A DNA stretch of 64,000 nt from Planctomycetaceae bacterium (GTDB taxonomy: Bacteria > Planctomycetota > Planctomycetia > Planctomycetales > Planctomycetaceae): positions 310,001 through 374,000 of the forward strand of contig JACKHO010000002.1 in assembly GCA_020638955.1 (NCBI GenBank), given 5' to 3'. The notes beneath the pieces were generated by a model that ran no database searches, was not told the origin of the DNA, and worked only from the letters and a program-made list of their open reading frames with translations. Every line of letters begins with the position of its first letter. Within the stretch, counting starts at the first letter, position 1. Positions 18,327 through 26,187 of this stretch are shown here, one piece after another. The position numbers and the translations under genes are program-made.

Positions 18327-19437
18327 ATGATTGACAGTGAGCTGAGAGAAGACATTGATGGATTGTTGGATCGCATTGTTCAACTAAAGGACTCTCTTTG
18401 ACTTCGGCGGCAAAAAGGAACGCGTTGCCGCAATCGACGAGTTGATGGCGGCTCCCAACTTCTGGGATAACCAGGAGAAGGCTCAAGGTTTGATTGCTGA
18501 AATGCAGCGAATCAATGCTGTCGTACGTCCCATGGAAGAGCTGTTGCAGGGGGCGGACGACATCGGCGTGCTGCTGGAGTTCGATGCGGATGACGACTCT
18601 GGCGAATTGGAAGGCGAAATCAGGACGGCTACAGAAACGCTCCGGACTCAGCTCGATGCAGCTGAGCTTCAGGCGAGCATGAAGAATCCGGAAGACGCCG
18701 GAAACGCCTACCTGCAAATCCAAGCCGGTGAAGGGGGAACCGATTCCGCCGACTTCGCCGAAATGCTCATGCGGATGTACATTCGGTGGTGCGACAACCG
18801 GGGCTTTCAACTCGAAGAAATTGACCGTTCCGACGGGGAAGAAGCGGGCATTCGGAACGTCACTCTTCTCGTGAAGGGGGACTATGCGTTCGGATTCCTC
18901 AAAGGGGAAACGGGGAACCATCGACTCATTCGAATTAGTCCATTCGACTCGGCCGGACGACGACATACGGCGTTTGCCGCTGTGGATGTCACACCTGACA
19001 TGGGTGATGCCGCCGATATTGAAATCGACTGGGAAAACGACGTTCGTGAAGACGTTTATCGTGCAGGCGGCGCGGGCGGTCAGCACGTCAACAAAACAAG
19101 TAGTGCGGTGCGGCTGACCCACCTTCCCACGGGCGTTGTGGCGGCTTGCCAGAACGAACGGAGTCAGCATCAGAACCGCGCGCTCGCTCAGAAAATGCTC
19201 GTCGCCAAAATGTACCAAATGGAACAGGACCGACGTGCCCAGGCCACGGCCGCCCGGCGTGGTGAAAAGTCCAAAATTGGTTTTGGTGGCCAGACCATTC
19301 GGCACTACGTGCTGCAGCCGCAGCAATTTGTGAAGGATGATCGAACTGACCTCAAGCAGTCGAATCCTCTGGAAGTGCTGGCCGGCGAACTCGACCCGTT
19401 TATTGATGCTTACCTGCGATGGAGCATTGCGAAGTAG
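18327..19437 (+). CDS. prfB: Peptide chain release factor 2, with programmed +1 frameshift
   Basis: Release factor 2 ends translation at UGA and UAA codons. The first segment (18327-18398, 24 codons, MIDSELREDIDG...) ends at an in-frame TGA at 18399-18401 within CTT TGA C. A +1 slip on CTT continues at GAC (18400) with LDFGGKKERVAAIDE and runs to 19437, giving about 369 residues, the normal RF2 length. An AAAGGA tract a few bases upstream of the slip codon can act as the internal Shine-Dalgarno element. The tripeptide that reads the stop codon is SPF in RISPFDSAG, and the peptidyl-tRNA hydrolysis motif is GGQ in AGGAGGQHVNK. Annotation tools that ignore the shift start the gene late at 18442 or beyond. 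Regulation is expected to be autogenous: low RF2 favours the shift. Confidence 0.97.
18387..18402 (+). promoter_or_regulatory. Programmed +1 frameshift site of prfB
   Basis: The sequence AAGGACTCTCTTTGAC contains the slippery CTT codon, the UGA stop and the following C, which is the classical RF2 shift context, with a purine-rich AAGGA upstream that can pair with 16S rRNA. In-frame reading stops at 18401; the shifted frame is open to the end of the gene. Confidence 0.95.
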
Positions 19438-19444
19438 CTTCCGG

Positions 19445-21439
19445 TCAATGAAATGTTCCGGGAGCGAGGGTCTTCACGACAACAATGGTTGAGTCATCTT
19501 GTGGCCAGTTGAATTCGGCGTGTTCTTTGGCAAGCTGGACCAGCGCGTTCAAAATGTCGTGTGCTGTTCCGTCCTTGTGAAGTCGCGTAAAGTTAACAAT
19601 GCGGTCGCGACCTAATCGCTCGCGATTGGGTGACATGGTGTCTTCCAGTCCGTCGGTGCAAATGAGCACAATGTCCCCGGGATTTAGCTTCAGCGTGACG
19701 GCTCCTGCCAATTGCAAATTGTTCTGGACACCGAGCATGAGTCCACCACTTTTCAGGGGCGCTGCTTCTCCTTCGACCGGAATATAGATGGCACTCTGGC
19801 CCGCCCCGGAATACGTCATTGTTTGCGTGGAGGCATAAAGGCTGGCAAGAAATGTGGTGACGAACTTTCCGTCTTCGTGGTCTTCGGCCAGTGCGTCGTT
19901 CACCGTCTGCTGTACCTTGTTGAGGTCGTCCTCGATTTTCAGTGCGGCCCGAAGATTCGCACGAGCATTGACCATGAGCATGGCGGCGGCCAAGTCGTGG
20001 CCACTGGCGTCGGCGACGACGAGAGTTAAGCGATCCTCGTTGTGGACAAAATAGTCGTAGTAGTCGCCACTAACAGCGGCCGCCGGAAACACAGCGCCGG
20101 CGATGTCAAAACCGGCCAGCGTGGGATGCGTTTGCGGATAGAGTTGGCGCTGGACTGCCTGGGCTGCTTTCAGGTCGCGCCGGTCCCGTCGTCGATCGAG
20201 TCGTAGTCGAATGTCTCTGAAGGTCACCACAGCACCTTCAGGTACACCGTCGTCAATAATCGGAGCAACCGAGTATTCCACGGGCAGGAATGTGCTGCTG
20301 CCGGTCCAGAATCGATCTTCAATTGCCTCTGTGCGACACTGTGAATGCAGGGCAGCGTGAATGGGTGACAGCAGTTCATTGCGAGGCGTGCCAGACATAT
20401 CCAGCGACATGACGAGCGAAACAAACGAAGATTGTTTTATCTCGCGCTTGCTGAATTTCAGGAGTGACTTAGCAGCCGGATTGATGTATTCCACAAACCC
20501 CTTTTGATTCAGCAGCACGACACCATCAGCAATGGCATTCAGAATTTCCTGATCGCGTTCCTGAAGGTGTTTGAGGGCGTGTTCGGCGCGAGCACGCTGC
20601 GTAATGTCGGTCGAAATCCCGGCAATGGCACGAACTTCTCCATTACGGTCGAACAGGGGAAACTTGACGGAAACATATTGATGTGGTCCGTCCGTGTGCG
20701 GGGCGGTTTCCTCAAACTGAACCGACCGCGCGAGCCGGGCCACCATGCGGTCGTTTTCCACAAACCGTTTGGCCAACTCGGGGGCGGAGGCGAAGACCTG
20801 CTCGTCTGTGCGCCCGACGATGTCCTTCCGCTGCAAATCGAAAATTTGCTCAAACTTCCTGTTCACAAACATGTACTTACCGTCAACATGTTTGGCATAG
20901 ACCACGGCATCTGTGCCATCGACGATGGCCATGAAGTCAGCCCTGGGAAGCTGCACGTCCGAGTCTTCGGACCTGCCGGGCTGGCTCAGTAAGTTCTTCT
21001 TAGCCCGAATTGCTCCGCCAAGAATTCCCAGCCAATGGCAAAGATTCCTGTCCGACTCACAATAGTCAGCATTGTGATTCGCCAGAAAAATCGCGAGCAA
21101 TGTCTGCCCATCGGCATGAAGTGGAGCGAGCATGCCCCGATGAACCTGAGGAAAACACCCGTTCACAGAGTGCTCAGAATTGTCAAACTGTGGCGAGAGC
21201 GATGAAAATGCCTGACGCCAGTAGATGGGCGTTTCTTCGAGACCGAAGCAAGTGACGTTCTCTTCTGTGGCAGGGTTGATGACCCGCAGGGAATTCGCAT
21301 CCTGGAATTCCAATAGATGGACCTGCCCGCGATTGAGTGCTTGCTGGAATCGGGAAACGGTCTCGGGGTTGGGGCGCGACTCCGTGACGAGGTTCAAGAA
21401 GTCCCCCCAGCAACGGTCTGATTCAACGTGTTGATTCAT
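19445..21439 (-). CDS. PAS-domain SpoIIE/RsbU-type protein phosphatase
   Basis: A 664-residue predicted cytoplasmic sensor phosphatase. Residues about 1-155 look like a GAF-like input region. Two PAS domains follow, at about 165-285 (YAKHVDGKYMFVNRKFEQ, ending AIAGISTDITQRAR) and about 295-420 (ILNAIADGVVLLN). The C-terminal PP2C/SpoIIE domain starts near 430 with AAQAVQRQLYPQ and has the metal aspartates in GAVFPAAAVSGDYYDYF, VADASGHDLAAAM and CTDGLEDTM. Such enzymes dephosphorylate anti-anti-sigma factors or similar targets. The gene follows the Ser/Thr kinase gene by about 90 bases on the same strand, which suggests a kinase-phosphatase pair. It ends 8 bases from the end of prfB, convergent to it. 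Confidence 0.9.
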   Translation of the reverse strand: MNQHVESDRCWGDFLNLVTESRPNPETVSRFQQALNRGQVHLLEFQDANSLRVINPATEENVTCFGLEETPIYWRQAFSSLSPQFDNSEHSVNGCFPQVHRGMLAPLHADGQTLLAIFLANHNADYCESDRNLCHWLGILGGAIRAKKNLLSQPGRSEDSDVQLPRADFMAIVDGTDAVVYAKHVDGKYMFVNRKFEQIFDLQRKDIVGRTDEQVFASAPELAKRFVENDRMVARLARSVQFEETAPHTDGPHQYVSVKFPLFDRNGEVRAIAGISTDITQRARAEHALKHLQERDQEILNAIADGVVLLNQKGFVEYINPAAKSLLKFSKREIKQSSFVSLVMSLDMSGTPRNELLSPIHAALHSQCRTEAIEDRFWTGSSTFLPVEYSVAPIIDDGVPEGAVVTFRDIRLRLDRRRDRRDLKAAQAVQRQLYPQTHPTLAGFDIAGAVFPAAAVSGDYYDYFVHNEDRLTLVVADASGHDLAAAMLMVNARANLRAALKIEDDLNKVQQTVNDALAEDHEDGKFVTTFLASLYASTQTMTYSGAGQSAIYIPVEGEAAPLKSGGLMLGVQNNLQLAGAVTLKLNPGDIVLICTDGLEDTMSPNRERLGRDRIVNFTRLHKDGTAHDILNALVQLAKEHAEFNWPQDDSTIVVVKTLAPGTFH

Positions 21440-21530
21440 GGCGACTAGCCTCCGCGAGCCCGGCGTGGCAAGCCTCGCCTGGACGTTAACAGCAACTTCG
21501 TTTTATCAACATCCTGTCGAGTCCACTAGC

Positions 21531-23168
21531 TTACAATTCCTCCAGCAACTCCCGTGCCCGACGAACGAGCGGCTTGAATTCTTCCAGTCTTCCGTAAAGT
21601 GTGACGACGCTCTCGAGTGTCGACTTTGCTTCCAGTGTAGAACCTTCGGCGATTTGCGCTTCCGCTGAGTCAATTCGTTCGCGAATAAATGTCACACGAT
21701 CTGTGGCTTCGCCAAGTATGGCACGAATTGTTTCGGCTTTCGACTTCGCAAGCAGTGCAGTGGGGCGGGCTGCTTCGTAACGCTTCAGTTCTTTTTCCGT
21801 GTAGGTGGCTGTGGGATCGGGCGTCCACAACTCGTACAGAGCATCATAATACTCCAGTGCCGTAATTCGATCACCAAATTCTTCATATTTGAAGGCTTCA
21901 CGATAGGATCGTTCTGCTTCGTTTCGGGGTTCGCGACCAAATCGCACGCTGGTGTGGATTCGTTGCTTCTCCCGATGCATGACAATTTGGTCCTGCCAAA
22001 GCTTCGCTTCTTCGATATGTGGACCGTCGGGGTACCAGTCAACAAGGCGCCGCAGGTCGCTTTCTACAACGGCCCAGTCACCGGGCGTCGCGCTGGCCAT
22101 TCCCCGGGAGACGCGTGCGTACAGGCGTCCTTCGCTGACGGTGTAGCGGAAGTAAACGAAGGCACCGACCAGCAACAGCACGAGTGCGGAGACAAGGAAC
22201 CATGTTTGCTCAAAGAACGGAGTAGCAGGGCCTGTCGTCTTTTTACGCTTCTTTTTCTGTTTGTTCGCAAGCACGGTGGCACCGGCGACAGTCATTTCGC
22301 CACCGGCTGTTGCCGCTTGCTGAGCCTGCTTTTTCTTGACCCTCTCTTTGACGTCATCGAGTATCACTTGAACGGCAAGTGCGTCGTGGGGACGGTCGGC
22401 GGGATCTTTGGCCAACAGATCGTTGATGAGGTTGCCGAGCCAAATGGGAACGTCGGGATTGAAATCATGGACGGATGGAGGAACGTCATCGAGATGCTTA
22501 AACAGTAACTCAGCCTGATTCTCTGCCTGGAAGGGCGGGTGCCCCGCCAGCATTTGAAACAGAACGCAACCCAAGGCGTACAAGTCAGTTCGTCCCGTAA
22601 CAGGATCCTTACCGGTGATTTGCTCAGGAGCCATGTAGTTCATGGTTCCCACGGTCTTCCCTGCCTGGGTCAACGCGGTGGCCTGCGTGTCACGGGCAAT
22701 GCCGAAGTCGCTGAGCTTCAGCACTCCGTCCTGGTCGATGAGCAGGTTTCCGGGCTTCAAATCGCGATGCACAATGCCTGCGTTGTGAGCATGCTCCAAA
22801 GCCTTGGCGATTTGCATGGCGTAATCAATCGCCTGCTCCCACGTGAGTTTGCCCTGCTCCCGCAACACGGTATCGAGCGTGCCTCCCTCGATGAGTTCCA
22901 TCGCATAGAATCTTTGCGTTTTGGAACTTCCGGCGCCGAAGAGCCGAATAATGTTGGGATGTCGCAGTTTCTTGAGAATGTCGGTTTCTCGAATGAACCG
23001 CTTTTCGACCTTGGGATCGGCAACCAAATCGGGGGCCAGCACTTTGACCGCCATCTCCGATCCGTCCTTCTCGTAAGTCGCTCGGTACACCACGCCCATT
23101 CCGCCAACACCAATTTCTTCGGCGAGCACGAATGGGCCAATTCGTCTCTGTGGCGTGGGCTGGGACAT
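21531..23168 (-). CDS. Membrane Ser/Thr protein kinase (Hanks type)
   Basis: About 545 residues from the ATG at 23168 (MSQPTPQRR); longer in-frame starts add an unlikely leader. The N-terminal kinase domain has the glycine loop GVGGMGVVY, the lysine of AVKVL (K42), HRDLKPGN (134-141), DFG (154-156) and a MAPEQ activation-segment end, so it should be active. A lysine-rich stretch precedes one transmembrane segment at about 322-341. The extracytoplasmic C-terminal part is helical and resembles TPR-like secretion or stress-sensing regions. It phosphorylates unknown targets. The PAS/SpoIIE phosphatase gene follows by about 90 bases. It is divergent from the LptF/G-like gene. Confidence 0.93.
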   Translation of the reverse strand: MSQPTPQRRIGPFVLAEEIGVGGMGVVYRATYEKDGSEMAVKVLAPDLVADPKVEKRFIRETDILKKLRHPNIIRLFGAGSSKTQRFYAMELIEGGTLDTVLREQGKLTWEQAIDYAMQIAKALEHAHNAGIVHRDLKPGNLLIDQDGVLKLSDFGIARDTQATALTQAGKTVGTMNYMAPEQITGKDPVTGRTDLYALGCVLFQMLAGHPPFQAENQAELLFKHLDDVPPSVHDFNPDVPIWLGNLINDLLAKDPADRPHDALAVQVILDDVKERVKKKQAQQAATAGGEMTVAGATVLANKQKKKRKKTTGPATPFFEQTWFLVSALVLLLVGAFVYFRYTVSEGRLYARVSRGMASATPGDWAVVESDLRRLVDWYPDGPHIEEAKLWQDQIVMHREKQRIHTSVRFGREPRNEAERSYREAFKYEEFGDRITALEYYDALYELWTPDPTATYTEKELKRYEAARPTALLAKSKAETIRAILGEATDRVTFIRERIDSAEAQIAEGSTLEAKSTLESVVTLYGRLEEFKPLVRRARELLEEL

Positions 23169-23386
23169 GATACTGAGGGCCGTTGTCGAAGACGTGTCGC
23201 TCGATGAACATGAGCGTGAGAATTTAAGTCTATGCGCCAGCGAAGGATAAATCAATCAGTCAATCTCGTCGGTGCGTGGCGAGGGCCTCACTCCGTATTG
23301 ACCTGTTCTCGGGGCTTTGCCTATATGTCCGGTCGCCTGTCCTCGCTTTCGAGTTGAGAAAACCCACTTCAGACCTGCCGTCCGAC

Positions 23387-24571
23387 ATGTTCCGCATCCC
23401 CCTGCTTCAGAGATACATTTTCTGGGAGGTGCTACGGGCGTTCGTTTTCGTTTTGGCATGCATTACGGTGCTGCTGATGTTCGTGGGGGTGTTCCAACAG
23501 GCCACCGAACGCGGGATGGGGGCAGAACAAATTCTCCGAGTGCTGCCATATCTCGTCCCCAGCATGTTACCGTTCACCATTCCGGCGGCCCTGTTACTGA
23601 CGATTAGCGTTGTTTACGGACGTCTCGCAGGTGACTCGGAATTCACGGCCGCAAAGGCAGCCGGAATTCATCCTATCTCGCTGATGGGACCAGCCTTTCT
23701 GTTTGGCTTTTTTTTGAGTGCGGCGGCGTATTTGTTAACAGATCAGGTCATCCCGTGGTCGGTCCGTAAAATTGAGCAGCAGTTCATGGCCGTCATGGAG
23801 GATATCCTGATTGAGCAGTTGCGGACAGAACTGCAATTCACTGACCCTGGTCATCGCTTCCATGTGACGGTGGCTCGTGTTGAGGGACGCACACTGGTGC
23901 ATCCTGTCATTCGTTACGTCAAAGGGAACGGCGTAGTGACCGTGAAGGCAGAGTCGGCCGACATTCGCCTCGACACCGAACAGCAGTACGCCATCGTCAA
24001 ATTGCACAATCCGTACAGCGATTTGGCGGAGCATGGCCGAATTGTCATGAATCGCGATTTCGAACTCCCCATTAGGTGGAGCAGTCGGAAAAACGCACCC
24101 CCTGCCCGGAATTTCCCTATCTCGGAGATTGAAGAAGAGATGGATGGAATTCAGCTCGCGGAGCGAATGCAGCGAGAGCGTCAGGTTATGCAGGCACTTA
24201 TGGCACTTAGTGTGGCCGATTTTCCTCGGCTGACCGACCCTGAAATCATGGGGGCACACGGCATGGAGCAAATGGTTTCACGCCGGGAGAAGCTCAATAC
24301 GGAAATTCACAGTCGTTACGCCCTCGCTTGCAGTTGTTTCTTCTTCGCTATGCTGGGGACGCCATTTGCCATTATGTTCGGCAAGAACCAGTTCCTGACC
24401 AGTTTCCTGTTCTGTTTCGTGCCCATTGTTGGCGGCTACTATCCCTTGATGCTCGGCCTCATGACACAGGCAAAAGAAGGACACATTGGTCCCGAATGGT
24501 CGATGTGGATTGCCAACGGCCTGCTCCTGGTGAGTTCCTGGTTCGTCCTGCGGCGTGTCATTCGCTATTGA
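23387..24571 (+). CDS. LptF/LptG-family permease
   Basis: A 394-residue membrane protein from the ATG at 23387 (MFRIPLLQRYIF); the longer frame to 23276 adds an unlikely leader. The layout is that of the lipopolysaccharide transport permeases LptF and LptG: three N-terminal membrane segments (ending near residue 115), a soluble beta-jellyroll region (about 135-285), and three C-terminal membrane segments (about 305-390). It should form the inner-membrane part of an LptB2FG exporter that extracts lipopolysaccharide. Only one permease gene is present here, and no LptB ATPase is adjacent. Family assignment is good; whether it is F or G is not decided. Confidence 0.85.
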   Translation: MFRIPLLQRYIFWEVLRAFVFVLACITVLLMFVGVFQQATERGMGAEQILRVLPYLVPSMLPFTIPAALLLTISVVYGRLAGDSEFTAAKAAGIHPISLMGPAFLFGFFLSAAAYLLTDQVIPWSVRKIEQQFMAVMEDILIEQLRTELQFTDPGHRFHVTVARVEGRTLVHPVIRYVKGNGVVTVKAESADIRLDTEQQYAIVKLHNPYSDLAEHGRIVMNRDFELPIRWSSRKNAPPARNFPISEIEEEMDGIQLAERMQRERQVMQALMALSVADFPRLTDPEIMGAHGMEQMVSRREKLNTEIHSRYALACSCFFFAMLGTPFAIMFGKNQFLTSFLFCFVPIVGGYYPLMLGLMTQAKEGHIGPEWSMWIANGLLLVSSWFVLRRVIRY

Positions 24572-24705
24572 TCGACCAGCCACGTCCCGATCGAAGTTGA
24601 AAATCTTTACCGAGAAACACAGCATCGGTCACTGACTTCGGGTATCATTTGCCCGTCTGAATCTCAGGTGATGATTCGGACGCTGGCGAATTTGGAGAGC
24701 AGGTC

Positions 24706-25239
24706 ATGCGCAATTGCTATGTGTTGTCGAGTCTCATGGTGTTGATGTCCTCCGTGGTCATGGCCGATGTGGAATCGGGCCCGACTGTCGATACGGCTGT
24801 GCCAAAACTGGAGGTATATGCCGTCGCTGGTGACATCAACGGCGAAGCGGTCGAATTCGTCGAGAAGCGTGAATCCAAGCCGACGCTGTACTGCTTCATC
24901 CCGGCAGACAAGTTTAGCCGCCCCACAGCCCGGCTCATGCGTACGCTCGATGACAAACTGAGCGGCGTTGCCAGTGACGGGCACATTGTGGCCGTTTGGG
25001 TTACCGGTGATCCGGAAATGTCTAAGGAGTATCTGGGACGCGTGAACATGTCCCTGAAACTGTCATCAACCACACTGTGCGTTTACGAGAAAGATGCAAA
25101 CGGCCCAGGGGAATGGGGAATTAATTCCGACGCCAGTATTACCGTCGTGGTCGCGAAGGAAGGAAAAGTCAAAGGCTCGTTTGGATTCGTGTCCGCCAAC
25201 GAAACACTTGCAGATGACGTGTTGAAACTGCTGCAGTAA
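24706..25239 (+). CDS. Secreted thioredoxin-fold-like protein without redox cysteines
   Basis: A 177-residue protein with a signal peptide (MRNCYVLSSLMVLMSSVVMA, cut near 20). The body has a thioredoxin-like strand order: an early PTLYCFIPADKFSRPTAR segment, a central IVAVWVTGD strand, and a SITVVVAKEGKVKGSF strand before the end. The CxxC active site of redox thioredoxins is absent; only one cysteine sits at the corresponding region. It is 18 bases upstream of scpA on the same strand and may share its message. The function is unknown. Confidence 0.65.
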   Translation: MRNCYVLSSLMVLMSSVVMADVESGPTVDTAVPKLEVYAVAGDINGEAVEFVEKRESKPTLYCFIPADKFSRPTARLMRTLDDKLSGVASDGHIVAVWVTGDPEMSKEYLGRVNMSLKLSSTTLCVYEKDANGPGEWGINSDASITVVVAKEGKVKGSFGFVSANETLADDVLKLLQ

Positions 25240-25257
25240 AGGTGTGGGACTCCAAGG

Positions 25258-26034
25258 ATGATTTCTCCCGGCTATCGCGTTGAACTGGATGTCTTCACAG
25301 GTCCGCTGGATCTGTTGTTATATCTGGTGCGCCGTAACGAGGTGGAAATTGTCGACCTGCCCATTTATCCCATTGCCGCTCAGTTCAATGATTTTCTGGA
25401 TGTGCTGAAAGAGATTAATCTCGACCTGGCTGGTGATTTCGTCGTCATGGCCAGTACGCTCATGGAAATCAAGAGCCGGGGCGTGCTCCCTGCTGAGGGA
25501 GAAGAGGACGAGGCCGAAGAGGAAGTGCCGGTCGACTCCGATCCACGCAGTGATTTGGTGACGCAATTGCTGGAGTATCGCCGCTTCAAAGAGGCTGCGT
25601 TCGCTCTGGAAGCGAAGGCCGCGGAGTGGCAGGAGCGCTACCCGCGACTGGAAGACGACCGCCCCACCTCCACGAGCAATCCTTCCGCAGACCGCATTAA
25701 AGAAGTCGAACTGTGGGACCTCGTGAGTGCCTTGGGCCGGGTACTGCGTCGCAAAGAGGTTGAAGAAGAAACCAGCGTGCGGGCGGATACCACTCCACTG
25801 CATGTGCACGTAGAACAACTGGGCTCACTGGTCCGCGAGAAGAGGGAAGTCCGTTTCTCCAGCTTGTTCGACAAGGAAACCGCCCGCAGCCGCATTGTGG
25901 GCATGTTTCTCGCCATCCTGGAACTGCTGCGACACCACCACTTTCGCGCTGTTCAAACCGAGGAGCATGGTGACATTATCATTCAGGCGCCATTGGAAGA
26001 GAATTCCACTCATACCATTGCCGAGGCGGAGTAG
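25258..26034 (+). CDS. scpA: Segregation and condensation protein A
   Basis: A 258-residue kleisin of the bacterial SMC-ScpAB condensin. The N-terminal SMC-binding part carries the family core YRVELDVFTGPLDLLLYLVR, then PIYPIAAQFNDFL and the VMASTLMEIKSR helix. A highly acidic linker (about residues 83-97) follows, and the C-terminal winged-helix part (RSRIVGMFLAILELL) binds the SMC head. It acts on the nucleoid in chromosome segregation. The companion scpB and smc genes are not in this window. The gene follows the thioredoxin-like gene by 18 bases. Confidence 0.93.
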   Translation: MISPGYRVELDVFTGPLDLLLYLVRRNEVEIVDLPIYPIAAQFNDFLDVLKEINLDLAGDFVVMASTLMEIKSRGVLPAEGEEDEAEEEVPVDSDPRSDLVTQLLEYRRFKEAAFALEAKAAEWQERYPRLEDDRPTSTSNPSADRIKEVELWDLVSALGRVLRRKEVEEETSVRADTTPLHVHVEQLGSLVREKREVRFSSLFDKETARSRIVGMFLAILELLRHHHFRAVQTEEHGDIIIQAPLEENSTHTIAEAE

Positions 26035-26187
26035 CTTGCTCAATCGCCCCGCAAAGAGGTTGAAATATCCTGGTTAGGCTGTTCGAGGCTTAACGGCGCA
26101 GTAGAATACAGGAACAGCGGTTATGCGCTGCCCTACCCCATTGACGAAGTGCAACGCTTCGCCCGCCATTGCTGATTGAGGTTTCCC

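Noticed and set aside
18298..19326. 342-codon minus-strand open frame
   Set aside because: Antisense to prfB; no motifs and no ribosome site.
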